Assembly (NCBI RefSeq): GCF_900564155.1
Contig: NZ_LS999839.1
Span: forward strand, 3,097,097 to 3,161,096
Direction: 5' to 3'
Source: Pedobacter schmidteae
GTDB lineage: Bacteria > Bacteroidota > Bacteroidia > Sphingobacteriales > Sphingobacteriaceae
Length of the DNA stretch: 64,000 nt
In this document: positions 42,077 through 51,101 of the stretch, piece after piece
Position numbering within the stretch: position 1 is the first letter of the stretch
Layout of the letters: each line of letters opens with the position of its first letter
Notes under the pieces: generated by a model
Told to the model about the DNA's origin: nothing
What the model saw: the letters and a program-made list of their open reading frames with translations, nothing else
The model's database searches: none
Translations under genes and position numbers: made by a program

Positions 42077-43933
42077 TTACAAATTACTTTCTATAGCTCC
42101 AATCTTTTCCTTATAAAGTTCAACGGGACCATCAAGCAACACGGCTATAACCGTAAGCGTAGGGTCTAGTCTGTCTTCCGGTACCGGAATGTAAACAATT
42201 CCCGGAACAGCACTCCAGTATAGCTTGTTGTATATTTTATGAGGTAGCATGGTTCCTTCACCAACTATCCTGATGCGGTTGATTTTATTTTTTATACCTT
42301 TCAATGCAATGGGGCCGCTTGGCTTACCTTCTACAAAAAGATATAAGGTTTGTTTGTCGGCCGATAAGACACTGGCTCCCTGATAATGTCCTTCAGGTAA
42401 TCCCTTTCCTGTTTTGTACAGGCTTTCTGCATTTTTGCAAACCCAGTTATAGCCTTCAGGTGTCAATATCTTTTTTCCTTCTTCAAAGCCGATACCATCG
42501 GCCGCAAGTCCGGTAGTTAAAAATGGATTGTTGCCTGAATGGAGCGCTGCGGCCAGTTTCATCAGTTTCAGTGAGGTGTTTTCTTTTTTTCCGGCCGACA
42601 GATCCTTAATATCGAAGGCGTTTTGCGGCTGTGGTTCTAAATTTACCGGATCCTTAAAGCTCAATGCGATTACGGTAACATCTTCATCCGTTGCAGCGGC
42701 AGGCACGCTCATTAACAGGTTACTTCCCTGGCGTGAAAACGCTACTTTTTCAGTTGATCCGATTACGCGGACCGATTGTGGTGCCGTTCCAATGCCACAT
42801 AGCATGAGTTGTTCGCCTGATCTTGTTTTCCAGTCCGAATAAAGATAAAGTGTTTTCCCATCTTTTGATAAAGCCGTTTTGCCACTGAAATGCCAGGCAG
42901 GAATACCTGCCCGGGTACCGTATATGGCTTCAGTATGTTTGCTGGTCCAGCGGCCTAGTCCTTTCAGGATGTTTACCTGTTCGGTCGGAATAGTGCCATC
43001 GGCTTTTGGCCCGATGTCGAGTAATAAATTTCCACCCATACTGATACAATCAACCAATGTTCTGATGATCATATTTGGTGATTTGTATTGTTCATCATAA
43101 GGCTGATATCCCCAGGAGTCGTTCATGGTGTAACAAAGCTCCCAATAATCGCTTTCCGGTTTTAGCACCGGAATTCCTTGTTCTGGGGTTTCGTAATCGC
43201 CATGATGGTTTAGCCGCGAATTGATGATGATGTTGGGGTTGTATTTTTTTAAGTTTTTTAAAACCTGGGCGCTTTGCCATTCCTTGTCATTGTGCTCCCA
43301 GTCGCCATCAAACCAGATCAAATCCGGTTTAAAATTGGCCGATACTTCATTTAACTGGGTATGAAAATAGTTGACAAATTTATTCCAGCGTTGAGGCTCC
43401 TCTGCCAGTTTATATCTTTTTCGCTCGCGGGTAAAAACGTCATAATCGGCGTGGCTCCAATCGGGTAAAGAAAAATAGATGCCGGTTTTTAAGCCCGACT
43501 TTTTTAACTCCTTTACAAAGGGGCTAATGAGGTCCCTTTTTGCAGCGCTGTTTTTTATAGTGGTGGTAGCACCTTCAGCTTTTGTGTCCCAAAGCGAAAT
43601 TCCATCGTGATGTTTGCTGGTGATGATCGAATATTTTGCACCACTTTCCTTAATCAGTTTAACCCATTCCTGAGGCTGGTAATTACGGGCATTAAAACCT
43701 TGCAATTGTTTCATGTAACTGTCGTGACTCAGGTAATTATTGAAAAAAGACCAGGATTCGGAAATGCCATTAACCGAATAAATGCCCCAGTGGATAAAAA
43801 TGCCCAGTTTAGCATCTTTAAACCACTCCATTTTTTTAGCTTTTTCTAAAGGGTTTTCTTTTGTTGTTTCCTGAGCCGAAAGTTTAACAGTAAGGGATAA
43901 AAAAAAAGAAAACAATAAGATTTTGGATTTCAT
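42077..43933 (-). CDS. Alpha-L-fucosidase, glycoside hydrolase family 29
   Basis: A 618-residue exported GH29 enzyme (signal peptide FSFFLSLTVKLSAQ). The barrel has AKLGIFIHWGIYSV near the start, SKHHDGISLWDT and nucleophile Asp209 in IWFDGDWEHND, then GNLLLDIGPKADGTIP, the family signature. Two C-terminal beta-sandwich domains follow (about 335-600). It removes alpha-fucose from glycans. It is 21 bp after the AraC gene on the same strand, so probably a simple regulator-enzyme operon. There is no SusCD pair beside it. Confidence 0.92.
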   Translation of the reverse strand: MKSKILLFSFFLSLTVKLSAQETTKENPLEKAKKMEWFKDAKLGIFIHWGIYSVNGISESWSFFNNYLSHDSYMKQLQGFNARNYQPQEWVKLIKESGAKYSIITSKHHDGISLWDTKAEGATTTIKNSAAKRDLISPFVKELKKSGLKTGIYFSLPDWSHADYDVFTRERKRYKLAEEPQRWNKFVNYFHTQLNEVSANFKPDLIWFDGDWEHNDKEWQSAQVLKNLKKYNPNIIINSRLNHHGDYETPEQGIPVLKPESDYWELCYTMNDSWGYQPYDEQYKSPNMIIRTLVDCISMGGNLLLDIGPKADGTIPTEQVNILKGLGRWTSKHTEAIYGTRAGIPAWHFSGKTALSKDGKTLYLYSDWKTRSGEQLMLCGIGTAPQSVRVIGSTEKVAFSRQGSNLLMSVPAAATDEDVTVIALSFKDPVNLEPQPQNAFDIKDLSAGKKENTSLKLMKLAAALHSGNNPFLTTGLAADGIGFEEGKKILTPEGYNWVCKNAESLYKTGKGLPEGHYQGASVLSADKQTLYLFVEGKPSGPIALKGIKNKINRIRIVGEGTMLPHKIYNKLYWSAVPGIVYIPVPEDRLDPTLTVIAVLLDGPVELYKEKIGAIESNL

Positions 43934-43954
43934 CAGGAATATTCGTTTTGTGTG

Positions 43955-44824
43955 TTATTTGTGCAGGTACGACTTTTGGTAGGATAATGGACTCTGTCCG
44001 GTAATAATTTTAAAATGTTTATGAAAGCTGGCAAAGTTGTGAAAACCACTTTCGTAACAAATCTGCTTTACATTGAGGCTGTCTTCTATCAATAGTTTAC
44101 AGGCATGCCCAACCCTTATTTCACTTATAAATTGCGTGTACGTTTTTCGGGTACGTGTTTTAAAATAGCGACAGAAAGAATTGGGGCTGATATTGGCAAC
44201 AGCTGCCATTTCTTCCATTTGAATTTTTCTTTTAAAATGCGTTAACGAATAATTGTAAATGGCATTGATCCTGTCATTTTCCGTTTCTTCAAAATTATTG
44301 CGGAAACCCATTGACGATAAGGATTTTTCTTTGGTGCTGCTTTCAATAGCCAGCAAGGCCTCCATCAGCAAAATAATTCTTTGCGAACCCGTAGCCTCCA
44401 GAATTTCTTCCATCAAGGCGCCAATGCGTTCCTTTTTTTCGTCTATAATTTGAATGCCTCGTTGGGCTTTCTCCAACGTTAGTTTTATTCCTTTGTTTTC
44501 CGGCAAATTTAGAAAATGATTGCCCCAAAAGGTTTCACAAAAATGAACCACCACCACATCTGCATGGTTTTCCTGGTCATCATTAAAATAGTGCTCGTCA
44601 AATTTCCAGTAATGAGGCAAGTGCGCACCTACAAGCACAATATCGCCCGAACTGAAACGTTTGATGTTATCACCAATAAACTGTGTACCACTACCTTTTT
44701 TAAAATAAATCAATTCCACTTCCGCATGATAATGCCAGCGGTTGTTGATGTAAGGAACTTTATCTCTCCTGGCGCTAAAAGAATTGACCAGGTTATTGGA
44801 AACTTTGAGCAGTTGAGGTTTCAT
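43955..44824 (-). CDS. AraC-family transcriptional regulator
   Basis: A 289-residue regulator. The N-terminal cupin-like sensor (NNRWHYHAEVELIYFKKGSGTQFIGD) is followed by two HTH motifs at the C-terminus (MEEMAAVANISPNSFCRYFKTRTRKTY and VKQICYESGFHNFASFHKHFK). This type responds to sugars. It precedes the GH29 gene in one operon and likely controls it. Confidence 0.92.
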   Translation of the reverse strand: MKPQLLKVSNNLVNSFSARRDKVPYINNRWHYHAEVELIYFKKGSGTQFIGDNIKRFSSGDIVLVGAHLPHYWKFDEHYFNDDQENHADVVVVHFCETFWGNHFLNLPENKGIKLTLEKAQRGIQIIDEKKERIGALMEEILEATGSQRIILLMEALLAIESSTKEKSLSSMGFRNNFEETENDRINAIYNYSLTHFKRKIQMEEMAAVANISPNSFCRYFKTRTRKTYTQFISEIRVGHACKLLIEDSLNVKQICYESGFHNFASFHKHFKIITGQSPLSYQKSYLHK

Positions 44825-45021
44825 ATGTATTTGGTTAGGCGATCAAATAAATGTAGAAAAATGTTTTATAAATACTATTTATGTGCCAAAATTACTAGTT
44901 ATTATGCCAATTTCGCTTAATGTTTTGAGGAAAAAGGGTCGAGCAGGTACTTATTTATTTCCTGCTGTAACTTATACTATATCTAAGTATCTAACGTTTT
45001 TAATTGCTGTACCTTATATTA

Positions 45022-47694
45022 ATGCTTAGATCAACTACCCGCGGAACAATTTTATTACTGTTATTGATTAGCCTTTTTGCCACGCAGCAGTTAAAGGCAC
45101 AAATGAAAAGAGTAGTTACGGGAACTGTTCAGGACAGCACCAATCTGCCCATCCCAAGTGCACATGTTCGTTTAATTAGCGGTAAAGATACCCTAAACAG
45201 GAGTGCCGATAACGAAGGAAGATTTTCCTTTAGTGGCATCAGTAGTCCGAATTTTGATATCCTGATCAGGGGAATTGGCTATAAAGCATTTTCAGGTTCC
45301 TATACTTTTGATGCCAAACAGACTGAATTTGCATTGGATGCGATAGTGCTGAAAGCCGAAACCCAGATGTTGAATGAAGTGGTGATTAATGGTAAAATCA
45401 GACCGATAAGGGTGATGAAAGATACTATAGAATACAATGCTGGGGCATATGTGGTTCGGGAAAATGATCATGTAGAGGATTTGCTAAAGCAGCTGCCCGG
45501 GATGGAGGTGGATGAAAAAGGCAAGGTGACCAGCCTGGGCAAAGAGCTGACAAAGATCAGGGTAAACGGAAAAGATTTTTTTACGGGAAATGTAAAGGAG
45601 TTTATCAAGCAATTGCCGGCCGATATATTTTCTCATTTGCAGGTAATTGACGATTACGGAGATGAGGCTAATTTTACCGGAATTAAAGTAGGTGAGCCCA
45701 AAAAGATACTGAACCTGGTAACTAAACCAGACCGAAATAAAGGTCGGTTTGGAAGTGCAGGAGGAAGTGCAGGTACCAATAAAAGGTACGGGCTGAATGT
45801 TGTAGGAAATATGTGGGAGGGAGATCAGCAGATTGGCCTTAATAGTTTTTTGAGTAATGCCAATAACAGCGGCGGACAGAGCCGGGATTTTTCTTTGGGG
45901 GCCAATATCAGGAAGCCATTAGCCAAGGGATTAAGCATGAGTGGAGGATATACTTTTAATCAAAACCGAAGCGAAAATGAAAGACAGAGCTATATAGAAA
46001 CGGTGAATGAATTGGGAACCATTTATAATGACAGTTTTAACCGGTCTAAACAAAGCGGCGGCAACCATAACCTGAACCTGGATATCAATGGGATGCTGCT
46101 GAAAAATTATTTCAATGCTTCGATAAATGGAAGTTTGTCTAGCAACAGTTCGGTAAATCATTCTTCCTCCCTGCAAACCGGAGTGATAAAACAAGACCTG
46201 ATTAACGACAATGGCGTTTCCGGTAACAGTCCGGGCCTAAGCGCAAATTTAGCCTGGGGTAAAAAGTTTGGTAAAAAAAGAAAGCGCACGGTGTTGATGA
46301 ATTTTAATACCAATCTGAATAAAACCAATAACAACGAAGATATTACCACCACAACCAGTTATTACGATAAAATAACGGGTGATTTGGTAAAAGACTCGCT
46401 GCTGAATAGAATTGTGGATACCAGGAACGTTAGCAACAGCTTTAATGCCGGTTTCAGTTTTAGCGAACCTTTGACCAGGGCCGATGATACCGTAAAAAGA
46501 AAATCGATAGATGTTAACTATGCCGTTACCTTAACTTCTACGCATAATAACCTGCAAACAAATGTGCGGGACAAGTTGGGCCAGGCCCACTATGTAGATT
46601 CATTGAGTAATATTTACACTTCTCTGTTCATCAATCAGAACCTGCGTTTAAGTTACCGTTACAATGCCAAAAAGTTTGATTATAGTATTGGTGTAAGCGC
46701 ACAGCCCAGCACGCTTACCGGAAGTTATGAGGGAAGGGATGATAAAGTGCGGCAGAATACTTTAAATTTCAGTCCTACCGCCGATGCCAGGTTTTTGCTA
46801 AGTCAAAGCCAGTCTGTAAATTTTAGTTATAACGGGTATACAAATGCACCCAGTTTTGAACAGCTTCGCCCGGTTCCCGATACCAGGAACCTACAGAATG
46901 TGATTATCGGTAACCCGGATTTAAAAACCGCCTTTACCCATTCGGTGAATCTCAGTTACCGGTTATTTGGCAGCACTACTGGCAGGGCATTACAAATAGG
47001 CTTCAATGGAAATGTGATTCAAAACCAGGTGGCCAGTAATGTTATCCTTATTCCTGATACCTTAAATGGCCTTAAGCAGGAAACACGTTTCGAAAATGCA
47101 AACGGCAATTACAATTTTGGGAGCAATTATTCCCTCTCGCTACCTTTTGCCAAAAGAAAATATAGTTTGTCGGCCAATGGAAACCTGGGGTATACCAATG
47201 CCGTTGTGTTTACAGACAATGTAAAGAACTTTAACAGCGGAATTAATTTTAGTCAGTCGGTACAAGCCAGCATGAACACCAAAAAGCTGTCGATGAGTAC
47301 GGCTGTAAATTATAGTTATAGTGTAAATGATTACTCGCTGGCCACTGTGAAATCCAGAAATATAGAAAACTGGTCCTTTAGCTTACAATCGAGAGTGGTG
47401 GCCTCCAAATTTTTGTCGGCCAATGTCACTGCTACCAAAAGAATAAACAATGGTTATGCGCTCAATTCCACCAATCCACTATTGATCGGGGCAAGTATTG
47501 ATACCTTTTTCTTAAAAAACCGGATGGCCACGTTATCCCTTCAGGCCAATGATCTGCTGAATCAGGGAAATACACTGGATAGGGTAGTAGATAACAACTC
47601 GATTATCGACAGCAGAAGTAATCAGGTTACCCGGTATATTGTCATGAATTTTTCGATGAGGCTACAAAATTTTGGTGGGAAGAAAAAGAGTTGA
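45022..47694 (+). CDS. Outer-membrane beta-barrel protein with carboxypeptidase-regulatory domain
   Basis: An 890-residue TonB-receptor-like protein (start at the internal ATG 45022, MLRSTTRGTILLLLLISLFA). A carboxypeptidase-regulatory-like domain (KRVVTGTVQDSTNLPIPSAH) is followed by a plug-like segment (KDTIEYNAGAYVVRENDHVEDLLKQLPGM) and a long Asn/Ser-rich barrel of the outer membrane protein beta-barrel type. It lacks the SusD partner, so it is more likely a general receptor or protein-export-related barrel than a glycan importer. The substrate is unknown. Two stem-loops follow. Confidence 0.85.
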   Translation: MLRSTTRGTILLLLLISLFATQQLKAQMKRVVTGTVQDSTNLPIPSAHVRLISGKDTLNRSADNEGRFSFSGISSPNFDILIRGIGYKAFSGSYTFDAKQTEFALDAIVLKAETQMLNEVVINGKIRPIRVMKDTIEYNAGAYVVRENDHVEDLLKQLPGMEVDEKGKVTSLGKELTKIRVNGKDFFTGNVKEFIKQLPADIFSHLQVIDDYGDEANFTGIKVGEPKKILNLVTKPDRNKGRFGSAGGSAGTNKRYGLNVVGNMWEGDQQIGLNSFLSNANNSGGQSRDFSLGANIRKPLAKGLSMSGGYTFNQNRSENERQSYIETVNELGTIYNDSFNRSKQSGGNHNLNLDINGMLLKNYFNASINGSLSSNSSVNHSSSLQTGVIKQDLINDNGVSGNSPGLSANLAWGKKFGKKRKRTVLMNFNTNLNKTNNNEDITTTTSYYDKITGDLVKDSLLNRIVDTRNVSNSFNAGFSFSEPLTRADDTVKRKSIDVNYAVTLTSTHNNLQTNVRDKLGQAHYVDSLSNIYTSLFINQNLRLSYRYNAKKFDYSIGVSAQPSTLTGSYEGRDDKVRQNTLNFSPTADARFLLSQSQSVNFSYNGYTNAPSFEQLRPVPDTRNLQNVIIGNPDLKTAFTHSVNLSYRLFGSTTGRALQIGFNGNVIQNQVASNVILIPDTLNGLKQETRFENANGNYNFGSNYSLSLPFAKRKYSLSANGNLGYTNAVVFTDNVKNFNSGINFSQSVQASMNTKKLSMSTAVNYSYSVNDYSLATVKSRNIENWSFSLQSRVVASKFLSANVTATKRINNGYALNSTNPLLIGASIDTFFLKNRMATLSLQANDLLNQGNTLDRVVDNNSIIDSRSNQVTRYIVMNFSMRLQNFGGKKKS

Positions 47695-47783
47695 AAAAAG
47701 TGTGTTTAAACTTTCATTTATTAAAAAAGATAATTACATTTGAGCTTACCCTTTCGAGGGTATGTTTTTCATAGGTAGATGTA

Positions 47784-47815
47784 GGGTCGAAAATTAATTT
47801 TCGGCCCTTTTTTAT
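47784..47815 (+). terminator. Terminator before ubiX
   Basis: Stem GGGTCGAAAA (47784-47793) pairs with TTTTCGGCCC (47797-47806, one G-U), followed by seven T. It is 90 bp after the barrel gene stop. A smaller stem TACCC/GGGTA around 47747-47762 precedes it. Confidence 0.75.
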
Positions 47816-47843
47816 TTCCCCTCTTCCGTATCTTTACAAAACT

Positions 47844-48413
47844 ATGCGTCAGAAAAAAAAAATCATTGTTGCGGTTACAGGGGCCAGTGGGTCGGTTTAT
47901 GCTAAGTTGTTGCTGGATAATCTGTTATTGTTGGGTGATCAGATTGAGCAGGTCGGAGTAGTCATGTCAGACAATGCAAAGGAGGTCTGGCGCTTTGAAC
48001 TTGGGAACCAGGATTACAACAATTATCCCTTCACTTTTTATCCAAAAATGGATTTTAATGCCCCTTTTGCGTCGGGGTCTGCAAAATATGACACCATGAT
48101 TATTATTCCCTGTTCTATGGGAACGCTGGGTAGAATAGCTCAGGGCATCTCCAATGATCTGATTTCAAGAGCGGCCGATGTGGTGCTGAAGGAGCGGAGA
48201 AAATTGATTGCGGTAGTGCGCGATACGCCTTTTAGCCTCATCCACATCAATAATATGAAAACCGTTACCGAGGCAGGTGGCATCATTTGTCCGGCAAACC
48301 CCTCGTTTTACAGCCTCCCTAAAACCATCGAAGAGGTGGCGCAAACGGTAGTGAGCCGTGTGATTGACCTGGCGGGACTGGAGCAGGATAGTTACCGTTG
48401 GAATGAGGAATAA
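47844..48413 (+). CDS. ubiX: Flavin prenyltransferase
   Basis: A 189-residue enzyme that makes prenylated FMN, the cofactor of UbiD-type decarboxylases. The Rossmann-like start IIVAVTGASGSVYAKLLLD, the Ser/Ala-rich IIPCSMGTLGRIAQGISNDLISRAADVVLKE segment and LIAVVRDTPFSLIHINNM are diagnostic. A UbiD partner is not seen in this window. A stray promoter-like TATCTTTA lies just before the start. Confidence 0.94.
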   Translation: MRQKKKIIVAVTGASGSVYAKLLLDNLLLLGDQIEQVGVVMSDNAKEVWRFELGNQDYNNYPFTFYPKMDFNAPFASGSAKYDTMIIIPCSMGTLGRIAQGISNDLISRAADVVLKERRKLIAVVRDTPFSLIHINNMKTVTEAGGIICPANPSFYSLPKTIEEVAQTVVSRVIDLAGLEQDSYRWNEE

Positions 48414-48425
48414 TTCTTATCTTTG
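48398..48425 (+). promoter_or_regulatory. Probable promoter of mtaB
   Basis: TTG (48398-48400), 17 bp, TATCTTTG (48418-48425) resembles the Bacteroidota consensus, although the spacing is two bases short of 19. If used, the 126-bp nested palindrome (48439-48564) lies in the mtaB leader. Confidence 0.45.
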
Positions 48426-48437
48426 CACGCTTTATCA

Positions 48438-48503
48438 GTCGTCATCCTGAATTATTCAGTAGTGCTTATTGATTCGTCTTCATGAGCACTTCGTGGTTTA
48501 TTT
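48438..48503 (+). repeat. 66-bp repeat, copy 2
   Basis: Perfect reverse-complement match to 39960-40025. Here the 66 bp form the left part of a larger palindromic unit. No open reading frame for a transposase is present, so it is a REP/MITE-like non-autonomous repeat. Confidence 0.85.
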
Positions 48504-48564
48504 CAGGATCTCGTTTTGGTATTCATAATCGCATTAGGATCCTGAAATAAATTCAGGATGACGA
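48439..48564. repeat. Nested palindromic REP/MITE-like unit upstream of mtaB
   Basis: Outer 15-bp perfect inverted repeats TCGTCATCCTGAATT (48439-48453) / AATTCAGGATGACGA (48550-48564). A second, inner pair is ATTTCAGGATC (48500-48510) / GATCCTGAAAT (48538-48548). The unit is 126 bp and non-coding, and ends 18 bp before the mtaB start. It shares 66 bp with copy 1. Confidence 0.8.
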
Positions 48565-48582
48565 GATGTATAGATTTAATTA

Positions 48583-49902
48583 ATGAAAAAAGTTGCATTT
48601 TATACATTAGGCTGTAAGTTGAATTTCTCAGAAACTTCAACAATAGGCCGTTTATTTACCGACGCAGGTTATGCTGTAGTGGATTTTACAGACGCGGCGG
48701 ATGTATATGTAATCAATACCTGTTCGGTAACCGAGCATGCCGACAAAAAATGCCGTAAGGTAGTTAAGGAGGCTTTAAAATATGCTCCACACGCATATAT
48801 TACTATTGTTGGCTGTTATGCACAGTTAAAACCTACCGAGATTGCCGAAATTGAAGGTGTGGATATGGTGTTAGGTGCAGCTGAGAAATTCAGGATTGTT
48901 GAATTTATCTCTGACCTGACCAAACAGCCCAAAGCAGTTGTTCATCAGCAAAACATAGAGAAAGTAAACCATAATTTTATTGCAGCCTATTCTATTGGCG
49001 ATCGTACCCGCACCTTTTTAAAAGTACAGGATGGCTGCGACTACCCATGTACTTATTGTACCATACCATTGGCACGTGGGGGCAGTAGAAGCGATACCAT
49101 AGAAAACGTGGTAAACCGTGCCCGGCAGATTGCAGAAAGCGGGGTGAAGGAAATTGTACTGACCGGCGTAAACCTGGGCGACTTTGGCATCCGCAACGGG
49201 CAAAGGGAGGATAAGTTTTTTGACCTGGTAAAGGCGCTTGACGAAGTTGAGGGAATTGAAAGGATCAGGATATCCTCTATTGAACCTAATTTGCTGAGCA
49301 ATGAAATCATTGAATTTGTTGCCAGCTCTAAAAGATTTGTACCGCATTTTCATATCCCATTGCAGTCCGGGTCAAATAAAATACTTGGACTGATGCGTAG
49401 ACGTTATCAGCGCGAACTATATACCGAACGTGTAGCCAAAATAAAAGCAGTGATGCCAAATTGCTGTATTGGTGTGGATGTAATTGTAGGTTTTCCGGGC
49501 GAAACCCATGAAGATTTTTTAGATACCTACCAGTTTCTGAATGAATTGGATATTTCTTATCTGCACGTATTTACGTATTCTGAACGTGAACAAACTGCCG
49601 CTGCCGAAATGAAAGGCCGTGTAGCAGGTAGTACCCGTGCCGATCGCAGTAAAATGCTGCATATCTTATCAGATAAGAAACGCAGGGCTTTTTACGAGTC
49701 ACAAATTGGCAGCGTTGCTGAAGTTCTTTTTGAAGATGATCAAAAAAACGGTTTCATGCATGGTTTTACCAAAAACTATGTAAAGGTTAAAGCCAAATAC
49801 GACCCGGTAATGGTAAATGAAATTAAAACGGTGAAACTGGTTGAAGTAACAGCCGATGGTGAAGTAGAAGTTGCAGAAACACAAGAAGTATTTGCGCATT
49901 AA
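48583..49902 (+). CDS. mtaB: tRNA (N6-threonylcarbamoyladenosine(37)-C2)-methylthiotransferase MtaB
   Basis: A 439-residue radical SAM enzyme that adds a methylthio group to t6A37 in ANN-decoding tRNAs. The N-terminal MTTase domain carries cluster cysteines (Cys in TLGCKLNFSETS, NTCSVTEHADKKC and VGCYAQLKP). The radical SAM CxxxCxxC is C152-DYP-C156-TY-C159 and a TRAM domain ends the protein. The KLNFSETS and MDADKK-like SVTEHADKKC variants indicate the MtaB rather than the MiaB branch. Confidence 0.94.
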   Translation: MKKVAFYTLGCKLNFSETSTIGRLFTDAGYAVVDFTDAADVYVINTCSVTEHADKKCRKVVKEALKYAPHAYITIVGCYAQLKPTEIAEIEGVDMVLGAAEKFRIVEFISDLTKQPKAVVHQQNIEKVNHNFIAAYSIGDRTRTFLKVQDGCDYPCTYCTIPLARGGSRSDTIENVVNRARQIAESGVKEIVLTGVNLGDFGIRNGQREDKFFDLVKALDEVEGIERIRISSIEPNLLSNEIIEFVASSKRFVPHFHIPLQSGSNKILGLMRRRYQRELYTERVAKIKAVMPNCCIGVDVIVGFPGETHEDFLDTYQFLNELDISYLHVFTYSEREQTAAAEMKGRVAGSTRADRSKMLHILSDKKRRAFYESQIGSVAEVLFEDDQKNGFMHGFTKNYVKVKAKYDPVMVNEIKTVKLVEVTADGEVEVAETQEVFAH

Positions 49903-49934
49903 TCCTATATTCGCATTAAACTTTTTTTTATCAT

Positions 49935-51089
49935 ATGTTTCCAACCGTATCTCATTTTATAGAATACCTTTTTGGCGTACAGGTTCCGCTTCCTTTTAAT
50001 ACTTTCGGTGTTTTTGTAGCATTGGCATTTATTGCCGGTTACTGGGCTTTTACCAAAGAGTTTAAAAGAAAAGAAGCCCTGGGAATTATTCATCCGCAAA
50101 AAAAGCTTGTCACTATTGGTAAACCGGCAAGTATGTTGGAAATGGCTTCAAATGCCGTTTTTGGTTTCCTTATTGGCTATAAACTGGTATACGCGTTATT
50201 AAACTATAAGCTTTTTGTAGCCGATGCGCAAACCGTGCTGCTGTCTACCAAAGGAAATATTTTAGGTGGCTTATTTTTTGCCGGCCTGTTTGCTTACTGG
50301 GATTATCAGGAAAAAAATAAAGTAAAACTGGATAAGCCTAAAACGGTAGAAGTTACCCAGCATCCATATGAACTGATGGGAAGCCTGATTGTATGGGCTG
50401 CGGTATGGGGATTTTTAGGCGCTAAAATATTCGACAATCTGGAACATTGGGATTCCTTTGTGGCCGATCCTATCAATAGCTTGCTGTCCTTTAGTGGTTT
50501 GACTTTTTATGGTGGACTCATTTGCGGCGGTGCGGCGGTATTATATATCGCGCGTAAAAATGGAATCAAGGTATTGCATATGCTTGATATTGGTGGCCCT
50601 GGTATGATGCTGGCTTATAGTGTAGGCCGTATTGGCTGCCATATGTCGGGCGACGGCGATTGGGGAATTACCAATTTAAATCCTAAGCCATTTTCCTGGC
50701 TGCCCGATTGGCTATGGGCATATACCTATCCAAATAACGTAGCCAATGAGGGAGCGCATATTCCGGGTTGTGTAGGTAAGTTTTGTAATGAACTGGTACA
50801 GCCGGCTTACCCTACGCCAATTTATGAGGTGATTGTTTGTTTTATATTGTTCGTGATTTTGTGGCAACTTCGCGACCGCATCAAGTCGCCGGGAACAATG
50901 TTTGGAATTTACCTGATGATGAATGGTGTAGAGCGTTTCTTTATAGAATTGATCAGGGTAAATACAAAATATCATGTTGCCGGGATACAGTTTACCCAGG
51001 CCGAATTAATTTCGTGCCTGATGTTCTTATCTGGCCTGTTTCTTGTCGTTTACTCGCAAAAAAACAAAGAAAAATTAGCCACTTATTAA
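49935..51089 (+). CDS. lgt: Prolipoprotein diacylglyceryl transferase
   Basis: A 384-residue inner-membrane enzyme that attaches diacylglycerol to the lipobox cysteine. It has seven membrane segments. The signature region is GRIGCHMSGDGDWG (the Bacteroidota variant of the family box) and GVERFFIELIRVN near the end. Length exceeds the E. coli enzyme because of extra loops, as usual in this phylum. It is clearly needed for the many lipoproteins in this window. Just after mtaB. Confidence 0.93.
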   Translation: MFPTVSHFIEYLFGVQVPLPFNTFGVFVALAFIAGYWAFTKEFKRKEALGIIHPQKKLVTIGKPASMLEMASNAVFGFLIGYKLVYALLNYKLFVADAQTVLLSTKGNILGGLFFAGLFAYWDYQEKNKVKLDKPKTVEVTQHPYELMGSLIVWAAVWGFLGAKIFDNLEHWDSFVADPINSLLSFSGLTFYGGLICGGAAVLYIARKNGIKVLHMLDIGGPGMMLAYSVGRIGCHMSGDGDWGITNLNPKPFSWLPDWLWAYTYPNNVANEGAHIPGCVGKFCNELVQPAYPTPIYEVIVCFILFVILWQLRDRIKSPGTMFGIYLMMNGVERFFIELIRVNTKYHVAGIQFTQAELISCLMFLSGLFLVVYSQKNKEKLATY

Positions 51090-51101
51090 AACCTGCTGCA
51101 T

